Positions 55,694 through 63,827 of a stretch of DNA of 64,000 bases are shown here, in pieces. The notes beneath the pieces are model-generated. The model had not been told where the DNA came from. It saw only the letters and a program-made list of their open reading frames with translations, and ran no database searches. Numbering within the stretch: position 1 is the stretch's first letter; each line of letters begins with the position of its first letter. The position numbers were made by a program, and so were the translations under genes. Source of the stretch: Gemmatimonas groenlandica (GTDB lineage Bacteria; Gemmatimonadota; Gemmatimonadetes; Gemmatimonadales; Gemmatimonadaceae); assembly GCF_013004105.1 (NCBI RefSeq), contig NZ_CP053085.1:2232001-2296000 (forward strand). Reading direction: 5' to 3'.

Positions 55694-56704
55694 CTACGGC
55701 GTGCAACTCCCGCTCGGCGCCGCGCCGGAGAATTGCTGCGCGAAGAACGGCAACACGCGCTGTTCGAACCGTTGTCGCGTGCGATCGGTGTGCCCACCGG
55801 CGAACGCATCGAGCCGATACGGAATCTTCGCGCGCGCCAGTCCGTCGGCGTAGGCGCGCGATCCCAACGGCACACTGGCGATCGCATCATCGAGCCCGTA
55901 CTCGAGGACCACGGCGCAGCTGCGGCGCAGCCCGGAGGCATCTTTCGTAAGTATGTCGACGGGCAGAAACGGCGACCACGCCCCGGCCTTGTCGTACGGC
56001 GCGCCGAACGCGGCGGTCATCGTGCGTGCGAGGCGTACGCTGCCGGCCATCGTTGGTGGCGGCGTGAGTGTGGAGTCACGCAGGTAGCGCCACACCTCAC
56101 TCGTCGGGGCGAGTTCACCCACCATGCCCGTGCAGCACGGGCTCATGGCGTACACCGAGCCGAACACGTCGCTGTGCTTCTGCGCGAGATACAGTGCGCC
56201 GAAGCCGCCCATCGATTGACCGGCCAGTCCACGCGACGCGCGATCGGTGCGCGTGCGATACCGCGCGTCGATGTACTGCACCAGTTCCTGCGACACGAAG
56301 TCGTCCCATTTGCCGAAGGCGGCCGAGTTCACGTAGAAGGTGCCGCCCATCGCGTTGTCGGCGTTCGGCATCACCACCAGGAAGTCGCCGGCGTCCACGC
56401 GCCAGAGACTGTCCATGGTCTTCTGCAGGTCGAGTCCCTGATACGATCCGTCGAGCCACTCGCGGGGATGCGAGGTGAAGCCGTGCAGCAGGTACAACAC
56501 GGGAAAGCGGCGGTTGGGCGTGCGGTCGTAGCTGGGCGGCGTGTAGACGAACACTTCGCGATTCGGCGTGTCGCCGATGGCGTTGCCGGCGATGGCCTTC
56601 GAGCGGATGGTGTCGACGAGAATACGCCCCTGCGCGGTGGCGGTCGCGGGGAGGCAGAGTGCGAGAAACAGGAGGCGTAGGGCGAACGCGAGGGATCGGC
56701 GCAT
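55694..56704 (-). CDS. Exported esterase, alpha/beta hydrolase (esterase-D / feruloyl-esterase-like)
   Basis: Secreted alpha/beta hydrolase of 336 residues (signal about 1-25, ATAQ). The oxyanion segment is LYLLHGFTSHPREW and the nucleophile Ser 164 is in LAGQSMGGFGAL. An Asp (LEYGLDDA) and a His (FAGGHTDRT) complete the triad. Similar proteins act on acyl sugars or lipid esters. It lies 134 bases from the fused amidohydrolase start, on the same strand, so possibly co-transcribed. Confidence 0.85.
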   Translation of the reverse strand: MRRSLAFALRLLFLALCLPATATAQGRILVDTIRSKAIAGNAIGDTPNREVFVYTPPSYDRTPNRRFPVLYLLHGFTSHPREWLDGSYQGLDLQKTMDSLWRVDAGDFLVVMPNADNAMGGTFYVNSAAFGKWDDFVSQELVQYIDARYRTRTDRASRGLAGQSMGGFGALYLAQKHSDVFGSVYAMSPCCTGMVGELAPTSEVWRYLRDSTLTPPPTMAGSVRLARTMTAAFGAPYDKAGAWSPFLPVDILTKDASGLRRSCAVVLEYGLDDAIASVPLGSRAYADGLARAKIPYRLDAFAGGHTDRTRQRFEQRVLPFFAQQFSGAAPSGSCTP

Positions 56705-56713
56705 GCGGCTATT

Positions 56714-57541
56714 CTAGCGCGATGGCGCTGGATTGGCCGTGATGGTCATCATCCCCGGCCCCTCGACCGCGCGCGAACACAATGCTCTAGACGAGTTCGC
56801 AAGTCCTGCGGGTGGCACGTCCGGCTTGGAGAGTCGGCGCGGCTGACGCGGGTTGTTCTCGACTTGAAACGCGACGGCCAGACAGACTTGTCGCCGCACG
56901 GGGACGTTGCCCACGTGCGAGACGCGGAATTTCCCGACCTCTAGCCACCGTTCGACCGAATGCACGAAGTCCGCGTGTGTGCCTGCAAACAGACGCAGAC
57001 TGTTCTTTTCGAGCCGGCCAATCGTGTCGACCACGAACATGGCGAACACAGAACCTCGCTCATCAATCGCTCGCCGATTGTCCGGGAACGCAGGGCCCCG
57101 AGCACCGACCGGCATAATGGCTGCCGAGTCCACATCCACATCGACGTACGGCCGCGTATCCGAGTCGCGCTGAATCGGCAACGGGAAATCCTTCGGCGCC
57201 GGCGCCACGCCCGCTTCCACTTCGACCGGTACGCGATGCACGCGCGGCGCGGTCCGCCCGAACGAGAGTACGTAGCTCCCCGCACTCGGCGCGACCACGG
57301 TGAACTGCCCTTTGGTATCGGTGGTCGACTCGTCGAGCGCTACGAGGCCGGTGTCGGACATCTGCACGAGCCGCACGACGAAGTCGACGGCCGGCTTCAT
57401 CGTGCGGTCGTCGGTCACGCGGCCGGCGACGACCTGGGCCGGGAGCGCGTGGGCGGACAGCGCGCCGAACGCGGCACCCAGGCTGGCGACGGCGAGCCGC
57501 CGCGATTCGGGACGCAATGATTGGATGCGGCGGAAGGGCAT
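56714..57541 (-). CDS. Secreted regulatory-domain protein with TonB_C-like end (paralog 1)
   Basis: Exported protein of 275 residues (signal about 14-36, LPAQ). An N-terminal carboxypeptidase-regulatory-like domain (VVAGRVTDDRTMKPAVDFVV, GQFTVVAPSAGSYVLSFG) lies at about 36-120. A TonB_C-like segment (about 160-225; VFAMFVVDTIGRLEKNSLRLF, HSVERWLEVGKFR) follows, and then an Ala/Pro-rich tail. It is nearly identical over 311 bases to the gene at 58231 and is on the same strand. The two flank a small secreted protein gene. Confidence 0.78.
   Translation of the reverse strand: MPFRRIQSLRPESRRLAVASLGAAFGALSAHALPAQVVAGRVTDDRTMKPAVDFVVRLVQMSDTGLVALDESTTDTKGQFTVVAPSAGSYVLSFGRTAPRVHRVPVEVEAGVAPAPKDFPLPIQRDSDTRPYVDVDVDSAAIMPVGARGPAFPDNRRAIDERGSVFAMFVVDTIGRLEKNSLRLFAGTHADFVHSVERWLEVGKFRVSHVGNVPVRRQVCLAVAFQVENNPRQPRRLSKPDVPPAGLANSSRALCSRAVEGPGMMTITANPAPSR
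57126..57436. repeat. 311-bp duplicated segment, copy 1
   Basis: Matches 58631-58941 without gaps, with about 17 mismatches by my count (about 95% identical). It covers the regulatory-like domain and the start of the region after it in both paralogs. Outside this block the two genes fall to clearly lower similarity. Confidence 0.85.
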
Positions 57542-57745
57542 GCGAGAACGATAGCGCGTTCGCCGGCGTGTCGCGAACGGCCACGCTGCCTTCGCGCGAA
57601 CGGCCAGCTCGTGATGGATACGGTTCGCGCGGTGATAAACGTGCCTCCGGGCACGGCGTTAATATGGATTCAAGCGCACGTCGCCCGTGAGTCCGAAGCG
57701 GCGCGTCGTCGCAGACCCCACGCCACTCACGCTCACGAAACTCCC

Positions 57746-58234
57746 ATGACCGGATTGGATCTTCGAGCGCTTGTGCTCTTTATCGGCGTGGCGGTGGCGC
57801 CGGCGGGAGCGGCCATGCACGCGACGAAAGCGCTCCTGCCCACGCGCGTCTCGCCCAGCGACCCCTGTTCCACGCACCCCCAGTTCCATGCGTCCACGCT
57901 TTCGCGGATTCAGGAGCGGTTCGATCCGACGAACACCGACACGGCAAATGTGAACTTCCTCAGCCGGTTCGGCCTGACGGGACTGCGTGCGGCGAACGTG
58001 GTCGCCGTGACCGACTCGAGCACGTGCGCGGCGGCCATTGTCGCCTACGCGAACTTGAGCGAACCGGCCGACTCGCGGAAGCGCCAGGCACTTCGCACGC
58101 AACTGCCTGGCATTGTGGTCTTTCGCCTCTCGCCGAATCGCTACCTGCTCAACGCCGGCATGAGTAATCCGTACTGGTTCTATGAGATGTTCGTGACCGA
58201 CTCGAACTTCGCGTACGTGAGCAACTACTTCTAG
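57746..58234 (+). CDS. Small secreted protein, function unknown
   Basis: Protein of 162 residues with an N-terminal signal (about 5-23, APAGAAMHA). The mature part (about 30-162) has two Cys (SDPCSTHP and SSTCAAAIVAYA) and ends YVSNYF. No family recognised. It lies between, and opposite in direction to, the two duplicated paralogs. Stop codons of this gene and the convergent paralog share CTAG. ATG at 57746 fits the signal; the longer frame is unlikely. Confidence 0.6.
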   Translation: MTGLDLRALVLFIGVAVAPAGAAMHATKALLPTRVSPSDPCSTHPQFHASTLSRIQERFDPTNTDTANVNFLSRFGLTGLRAANVVAVTDSSTCAAAIVAYANLSEPADSRKRQALRTQLPGIVVFRLSPNRYLLNAGMSNPYWFYEMFVTDSNFAYVSNYF

Positions 58235-59022
58235 CGGAGCGTAAAGACGGTCATGGTCGCGTTGCTCTCGAGGGCACGCGCACAGAGCTCTCTGGCAGAG
58301 TTGGAGAGCCCCGCCGCCGGGATGCGTGGCGGCGTACTGGCGACCACTCGCCGTCCTGCGGTGCTGGGCCGGAAGACCAGCGGGAGGCACACATGCCGGC
58401 GGACCAGCACACCGCCAATGGTGGGCGGTCGAAACCATGCCTTACTCATCCACTCGTTCACAGCATTGGTAAAGTCGGCGTGCGTCCCGGAGAAGAGACG
58501 CACTGTGTTCTTCTCAACGTGTCCCGTCGTGTCCACCACGAACATGGCGAACAACGAGCCCCCCTCCATCGCTTCCCGCTTGGCCTGCGGATACATAATG
58601 CCGGCGGAACCGCGCTGCAGCAGAAGTACGGAGTCCACATCCACATCCACGTACGGCCGCGTATCCGACTCGCGCTGAATCGGCAACGGGAAATCCTTCG
58701 GCGCCGGCGCGACTCCCGCTGCCACTTCGACCGGTACGCGATGCACGCGCGGCGCGGTCCGCCCGAACGACAGCACGTAGCTCCCCGCACTCGGCGCGAC
58801 CACGGTGAACTGCCCTTTGGTATCGGTGGTCGCTTCGTCGAGCGCCACCAGGCCGGTGTCCGCCATTTGCACGAGGCGCACGACGTAGTCGACGGCCGGC
58901 TTCATCGTGCGGTCGTCGGTCACGCGGCCGGCGATGACCTGAGCGGAGAGCCTGTCGGGGAATGCGGACGCGGCCGTAATCAACAATGCCGCCGCGAGAA
59001 CGGAATAGGGCCAATATTTCAT
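58231..59022 (-). CDS. Secreted regulatory-domain protein with TonB_C-like end (paralog 2)
   Basis: Exported protein of 263 residues (signal about 1-27, LSAQ) and a paralog of the 56714 gene. It has the same regulatory-like domain (VIAGRVTDDRTMKPAVDYVV) and a TonB_C-like part (about 155-220; LFAMFVVDTTGHVEKNTVRLF, NEWMSKAWFRPPT). The C-terminal tail differs from its twin. It is divergent from psd, 23 bases away. Function unknown; perhaps it binds a periplasmic partner of a TonB-like system. Confidence 0.78.
   Translation of the reverse strand: MKYWPYSVLAAALLITAASAFPDRLSAQVIAGRVTDDRTMKPAVDYVVRLVQMADTGLVALDEATTDTKGQFTVVAPSAGSYVLSFGRTAPRVHRVPVEVAAGVAPAPKDFPLPIQRESDTRPYVDVDVDSVLLLQRGSAGIMYPQAKREAMEGGSLFAMFVVDTTGHVEKNTVRLFSGTHADFTNAVNEWMSKAWFRPPTIGGVLVRRHVCLPLVFRPSTAGRRVVASTPPRIPAAGLSNSARELCARALESNATMTVFTLR
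58631..58941. repeat. 311-bp duplicated segment, copy 2
   Basis: Counterpart of 57126-57436, gapless, with about 17 mismatches. Both copies have the same orientation and lie within same-strand paralogous genes about 1.5 kb apart. Confidence 0.85.
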
Positions 59023-59045
59023 GACCGTACGTTACATTCTGTCCC

Positions 59046-59891
59046 GTGTCCTCGCCTCTTTTCGTCATCGCCCAGTACCTGCTGCCCAAGCAGGCCCTCA
59101 CGTCGCTGGCCGGCGCCTTCGCGCGGGCCAAGCGCGGCGAACAGACGACCTCGGTGATCCGCTGGTTCGTGGGCAAGTACGGCGTGAACATGAGCGAAGC
59201 GGCGGAACCCGACATCACCACGTACGCCACGTTCAACGACTTCTTCACGCGCGCGCTGAAGGCCGGCGCACGACCCATCGCCGAAGCCGAGTTCGTGTGC
59301 CCGGTGGACGGCGCGATCAGTCAGCTCGGCCCCATCACCGGCGATCAGATCTTTCAGGCGAAGGGGCACAGCTACTCTACCACGGCGTTGATCGGTGGCG
59401 ATGCTGCACTGGCCGCGCCCTACGCCAACGGCGACTTCGCCACGATCTATCTGAGTCCCAAGGACTACCATCGCATTCACATGCCGTGCGATGGTCGCCT
59501 GGTGCGCATGATCCACGTGCCGGGCGACTTGTTCTCGGTGAATCCCACCACCGCGCGCGGCGTACCGGGACTCTTCGCGCGCAACGAACGCGTGGTGTGC
59601 GTGTTCGAGGGCGCGCACGGGTCGTTCGTGATGGTGCTGGTGGGCGCCACGATCGTAGGCAGCATGGCCACGGTGTGGCACGGTATCGTGAACCCGCCGC
59701 GCCCGGGCACGGTGCGCGAGTGGCACTACACCGACCAGTCCATCCATCTCGCCCAGGGCGACGAGATGGGACGATTTCTGCTGGGCTCTACGGTGGTGAT
59801 GCTCTTCCCACCGAAGACCGTCGCGTTCACCGCGCAGTGGGCCGCCGAACGGCCCGTGCGCATGGGTGAACCGATGGGAAGCCGACCGTAA
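59046..59891 (+). CDS. psd: Phosphatidylserine decarboxylase
   Basis: Membrane-associated proenzyme of 281 residues that makes phosphatidylethanolamine from phosphatidylserine. The self-cleavage motif LGST is at residues 246-249 (FLLGSTVVMLF), with Ser 248 becoming the pyruvoyl group. The charge-relay Asp (PVDGAIS) and His (DYHRIHMP) are present. The start is GTG 59046. No phosphatidylserine synthase gene is nearby. It is followed convergently, with no spacer, by the YfhO-type gene. Confidence 0.93.
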   Translation: MSSPLFVIAQYLLPKQALTSLAGAFARAKRGEQTTSVIRWFVGKYGVNMSEAAEPDITTYATFNDFFTRALKAGARPIAEAEFVCPVDGAISQLGPITGDQIFQAKGHSYSTTALIGGDAALAAPYANGDFATIYLSPKDYHRIHMPCDGRLVRMIHVPGDLFSVNPTTARGVPGLFARNERVVCVFEGAHGSFVMVLVGATIVGSMATVWHGIVNPPRPGTVREWHYTDQSIHLAQGDEMGRFLLGSTVVMLFPPKTVAFTAQWAAERPVRMGEPMGSRP

Positions 59892-62285
59892 TTACGCGGC
59901 TTTCGCCGTCTTCTTCCTGCCGCCAGTCATGAACATCGGCACGAACATCATCGCCGCCGCGAGCAGCAACGAGATCACACTGATCATCTTGCCGCGCGCG
60001 TAGGTCGGCGAGTCGAACCACAACCGGACGTCCTTCGCACCCGGCGGCACATCCACGCTGATCAACGTGTGGTCGGCGCGACGCACGATGCCCGGCTTGC
60101 CATCGACTTCGGCGTGCCAATCGGGATACCAATTCTCCGACACCAGCAACTGACTGGTGGCCGCGTCGGCACCAATGAGCGCGATGCGCATCTTGCCCGC
60201 GCTCCACTCTGTCACGGTCGCCTTCACCTGTGGCGTGGGGAACGGCGGCGTGGCGTTCGGCGACGTGGCCGTGGACGTATCGGGCAGCAGCGCCACGTTG
60301 CTGATCGGGAAGCGCGGATCGATCACCGTGGCCAGCCCCTGCTCTTCGGTGAGCTTGGCAGACACGGGCAGCACACGCGCATACGCCGGCGTGACGTCGC
60401 TCTCGTACAGCGTGGCCGTCGTGCCGAACGCCGTGGGTGACGGCGGCACGACTTGATGGAAGCCGGGCACCGGCTGCGTGTCGGGGAGAATGATGTAGCG
60501 CACCGACAGCAGGTCGAACATGTTCGGCGTGAGCAGGTTGCGGAATCCTTCCTTTGCTCCCGCCAACTCGTTGTAGCGACGCAGTTGGAATCCGTGGTAC
60601 CCCATCGCGTTCGGAATGCGATACGCCATCAGGATCGACTGCCCGTAACTGTTGCCGCCGTCGATCACGCGGTACGGCGCCGGCACTTTTTTCAGATACG
60701 TCGTGACCGCATCATCCGCGAACAGCGTACTGGCACGCGGCGAGAAGGTGTAGAACTGCTTGTCGACGCTCCACAGGTCGAGCCCTACGATCGCCACCAG
60801 CGCCGCCGTGGCCACGCGCGCCCCGATGCGACCCGCCGCCACGGCCCAGAGCACCGCGCCGCCCAGTACCACGAATACCAGCAACCGCAGCGCGCCACTC
60901 TGCAGATACGGCGCGTTGGCCGCCACCGCATCGATCCGCTCAGGGATCGCCAACGATTCGGCGAGCCCCTGCAACCCACCCACCGTACCCAGCAGCGCGA
61001 ACGCCACGGCGCCACCCACCACGATCAACACCGTGCGCATCGGCACCGCCCGCGCCAGCAGTCGATCGAAGCCAACGCCCGCCAGCACACACAGCATGAA
61101 CGCCGGCAGATAGAACACCATGCCCATCGCGCGGATCTTCTTTACTAGCGGCAACAGCTCGTAGAACGGACGATAGAACGGCGTGTAACCGCCGAATGAC
61201 AGCATCAGGAAGAACAGCGCGCCAATGCCGAACGCAATCACGAACCGACGACGCGCCGTGTCACCCAGCGCCAGCGCCGCTAGCGCGAGCGGCAGGAATC
61301 CCATGTACTCGGTGTGGAACTTGATCGCATTTTGTCCCCAGTACTGGTCGAGCACGCCGTTGAACTGCGGCAAGAGCAGCGTGAAGATCTCCGACGGCGG
61401 CAGCGCGTAGCTGGTCGCGAATTCCCATCCCGTGTCCGGACCGCCTTCGGCGCGCGGCGAGAACGGGATGTACTCGAGGAACGGCATCACCTGTAATGCC
61501 GTGATCCCGCCACCGACCGCCACTGCGATCGCCGAGAAGCCGAGCGCCTTCCACGGATTCAGATCAGCTGGCCGCTCCGCGTCGAAGAAAGCGAGGTAAA
61601 TCGCCCACAAGCCAAGCGCCAACAACAGGAAATACGCCATGTGATAGTGGCCGAGCACGATGAGTGCGACCACGAACGCAAACGCACCGTAGCACCACAA
61701 CTTCGCATGACGAATGGCGTGCAGCAGCGTCCAGAAGGCCAGCGGCGTCAGTGCCGACACGAACAACTTCCCGTCATGCCCCGGACTCATCTGCGACGCC
61801 ACGATGCCCGTGAGTTCGTACGCCACACCCGCGATCACGCTCGCATTCCACGAGAGTCCGAGCGAGCGACAGAAGCGATACGTGAACCAGCCGGTCAACA
61901 CGAAGTGGATCGCCATGCCGAGCGTGATCGCCACGTCCACCGGCATGATCCATCGCAGCCAGGCGGTCGGATAGAAGATGTCGCCGTGCATGGCCGCGAT
62001 GTACGGCAGACCGCCGAACAGATACGGATTCCACTGCGGAATCGCGCCGTCTTTCAGGAACGACTCGGCGCCGAACAACCGGAACGAGTAGCCGGCGATG
62101 AACATGTCGGAGCGACCGCCGCCGAACAGCATCTGTCCGGTGAGGAGCGGCCAGAGCAACAGCATCGCCGCGCCAAGACAAAGCGCAAAGGCAAGCGTGT
62201 GGTCGAGCGTATACGAACGCGTCGGCCCGGCGCTCGGCGAAGCCGCGCTCGGCGAGGTCGAAATCGTGGAATTGGCGGAAGGCAT
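59892..62285 (-). CDS. YfhO-family polytopic membrane protein
   Basis: Integral membrane protein of about 797 residues with at least twelve hydrophobic helices. After a Ser/Pro-rich N-terminus, helix 1 is LAFALCLGAAMLLLWPLL. The family pattern follows: FLKDGAIPQWNPYLFGGLP, YPTAWLRW, GIVASQMSPGHDGKLF. A soluble C-terminal part (about 500-770) precedes a last helix and a short basic tail (GGRKKTAKAA). YfhO proteins resemble glycosyltransferase-C-type enzymes acting on lipid-linked sugars or wall polymers. The start is ambiguous: ATG 62285 leaves space for the divergent gene's promoter; ATG 62306 leaves only 13 bases. Confidence 0.85.
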   Translation of the reverse strand: MPSANSTISTSPSAASPSAGPTRSYTLDHTLAFALCLGAAMLLLWPLLTGQMLFGGGRSDMFIAGYSFRLFGAESFLKDGAIPQWNPYLFGGLPYIAAMHGDIFYPTAWLRWIMPVDVAITLGMAIHFVLTGWFTYRFCRSLGLSWNASVIAGVAYELTGIVASQMSPGHDGKLFVSALTPLAFWTLLHAIRHAKLWCYGAFAFVVALIVLGHYHMAYFLLLALGLWAIYLAFFDAERPADLNPWKALGFSAIAVAVGGGITALQVMPFLEYIPFSPRAEGGPDTGWEFATSYALPPSEIFTLLLPQFNGVLDQYWGQNAIKFHTEYMGFLPLALAALALGDTARRRFVIAFGIGALFFLMLSFGGYTPFYRPFYELLPLVKKIRAMGMVFYLPAFMLCVLAGVGFDRLLARAVPMRTVLIVVGGAVAFALLGTVGGLQGLAESLAIPERIDAVAANAPYLQSGALRLLVFVVLGGAVLWAVAAGRIGARVATAALVAIVGLDLWSVDKQFYTFSPRASTLFADDAVTTYLKKVPAPYRVIDGGNSYGQSILMAYRIPNAMGYHGFQLRRYNELAGAKEGFRNLLTPNMFDLLSVRYIILPDTQPVPGFHQVVPPSPTAFGTTATLYESDVTPAYARVLPVSAKLTEEQGLATVIDPRFPISNVALLPDTSTATSPNATPPFPTPQVKATVTEWSAGKMRIALIGADAATSQLLVSENWYPDWHAEVDGKPGIVRRADHTLISVDVPPGAKDVRLWFDSPTYARGKMISVISLLLAAAMMFVPMFMTGGRKKTAKAA

Positions 62286-62299
62286 CGGGGAAAAGTAGA

Positions 62300-62322
62300 C
62301 CGCCATATATGATTCATCTATG
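62300..62322. promoter_or_regulatory. AT-rich island between divergent starts
   Basis: The bases just before the ATG at 62320 (CATATATGATTCATCT) are unusually AT-rich for this genome and contain TATGAT, a good -10 match for rightward transcription. This supports the 62285 start for the divergent gene and suggests a very short leader for the plus gene. Confidence 0.3.
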
Positions 62323-62850
62323 CATTACCCTCCACCGGCCGCCGTTTTCGCGCTTTGGCTCATGACCGCCGCCTCGCTGGGTGGCCAAAGTCGGCCACTC
62401 GTGGGCAGCGTGGGGCCACAGGCATTCGGACCGCCCGCACCGGCGCCCAAGCCGATCGGAGGCCTGACCTCTCGTCCTCTTCCACGGGGGGAGCCGAGAA
62501 TGGGGTACCTGCCCTACCGCGTGGCCGACGCCCCGTTGGCCCGCTCCGGCGTCTCCGTCAGCCCGAGCTCCAGTGCCCCCGATCGCGCCTCCGATCGCGC
62601 CTCCGATCGCGCCTCCGATCGCGCCCCGCGTCGCCTGACTTGGACGCCGACGGCCGAGAAGCCGCGTTGGGTCATCGACTCCACGCTCTCCCCGGTGCAG
62701 TCGCAGCGCGATCTCATCGTGACCGACATGGTCTGCAACTTCGCCGGCACCTGCCACGAGCGGCGACAGCGTGTGGCAGCACGTTGGGTGGCTCGCTGCG
62801 GCTGCTATGCCTTCGCCGACGGGTGGAATCGCGTGTGGCGCGTGGAGTAA
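62320..62850 (+). CDS. Small secreted protein with Asp-Arg-Ala-Ser repeat, function unknown
   Basis: Protein of 176 residues (signal about 1-23, ASLGGQ). The middle contains three DRAS units followed by DRAP (about 88-103) in a Pro/Ser-rich stretch. The C-terminal part has Cys residues (VCNFAGTC and RCGCYAF) and Trp residues. No family recognised. It lies 13 bases before the alpha/beta hydrolase gene, so probably in its operon. Confidence 0.6.
   Translation: MHYPPPAAVFALWLMTAASLGGQSRPLVGSVGPQAFGPPAPAPKPIGGLTSRPLPRGEPRMGYLPYRVADAPLARSGVSVSPSSSAPDRASDRASDRASDRAPRRLTWTPTAEKPRWVIDSTLSPVQSQRDLIVTDMVCNFAGTCHERRQRVAARWVARCGCYAFADGWNRVWRVE
62581..62628 (+). repeat. 12-bp coding tandem repeat (about 3.7 copies)
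   Basis: GATCGCGCCTCC occurs three times in a row from 62581, then a fourth altered copy (GATCGCGCCCCG). It encodes the DRAS units of the secreted protein. The number of copies could vary by slippage; the exact 12-base unit keeps the frame. Confidence 0.9.
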
Positions 62851-62863
62851 GTTCCGCCGCACT

Positions 62864-63790
62864 ATGATACGACGCATTCTTGCAGCCGCCGTCGCCGTTG
62901 CCATCATCGCCGCCGGCGTTGCCTTGTACACCCCCGATGCCGATCAGAACACGCTGCGCGCCCGCTACCTGGCGAGCCCCGGCGACCTGCGCACGATCGA
63001 AGGTACGTCGCTGCACGTGCGCGATACCGGACCACGTGATGCGCCGGCGCTGATCCTGCTGCACGGCTTCGGCTCGAGCCTGCACACGTGGGAACCGTGG
63101 GCCCGCGCGCTCGACAGCACGTATCGTGTGATTCGCTTCGACTTGCCCGGCAGCGGCCTGAGCGCCCCTGATCCCACCGGCGACTACGCCGACATGCGCA
63201 GCATGCAGCTGCTGGCCACGCTCATGGACACGCTTGGGCTGCGGCGCGCCACCTTGATCGGCAACTCGATGGGCGGCCGCATCGCCTGGTCGTTCGCCGC
63301 CCGCTATCCCGAGCGCGTGGAGAAGCTGGTGCTGATCTCGCCCGACGGGTTCGCGAGTCCGGGCTTCGAGTATGGGAAGCCCGCCGAGGTACCGTTCGCG
63401 CTGTCGATGATGCGGTACGTGATGCCGATGCCGTTGCTGCGCATGAGTCTCGAACCGGCCTATGCCGATCGCCGCACCATGACCGACAGTCTGGCGACGC
63501 GCTATTACGACCTCATGCTCGCGCCGGGCGCCCGTGACGCGATGCTGCAGCGCATGCGTCAGACGATCCTGACCGATCCCGTGCCGCAGCTCCAAAAGAT
63601 TCAGGCACCAACGTTGCTGTTGTGGGGGCAGCAGGACGCGATGATCCCCTTCAGCAACGCCGCCGACTACACGAAGGCGCTGCCGCATGCGACGCTTGTC
63701 CCGCTGCCCAACGTGGGACATCTGCCGTTCGAGGAGTCCCCCGACGCGTCGCTGGTTCCGTTGCTCCGGTTTCTCAGGGGCGCGAACTAA
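62864..63790 (+). CDS. Membrane-anchored alpha/beta hydrolase
   Basis: Hydrolase of 308 residues with an N-terminal anchor (about 4-22). Complete landmarks: LILLHGFGSSLHTWEPW (oxyanion), LIGNSMGGRIAW with Ser 135, LLLWGQQDAMIPF with the Asp, and PNVGHLPFEE with the His. It is similar to haloalkane-dehalogenase/epoxide-hydrolase-like and meta-cleavage hydrolases, but no aromatic pathway lies nearby. It is 13 bases after the previous gene. Confidence 0.85.
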   Translation: MIRRILAAAVAVAIIAAGVALYTPDADQNTLRARYLASPGDLRTIEGTSLHVRDTGPRDAPALILLHGFGSSLHTWEPWARALDSTYRVIRFDLPGSGLSAPDPTGDYADMRSMQLLATLMDTLGLRRATLIGNSMGGRIAWSFAARYPERVEKLVLISPDGFASPGFEYGKPAEVPFALSMMRYVMPMPLLRMSLEPAYADRRTMTDSLATRYYDLMLAPGARDAMLQRMRQTILTDPVPQLQKIQAPTLLLWGQQDAMIPFSNAADYTKALPHATLVPLPNVGHLPFEESPDASLVPLLRFLRGAN

Positions 63791-63827
63791 GCGGGTGTCG
63801 CACCGCCTCTCCCACTGAGAAGATTCC

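Noticed and set aside
62581-62628. Short direct repeats considered as a CRISPR array
   Set aside because: Units are 12 bases, adjacent without spacers and in frame inside a coding sequence.
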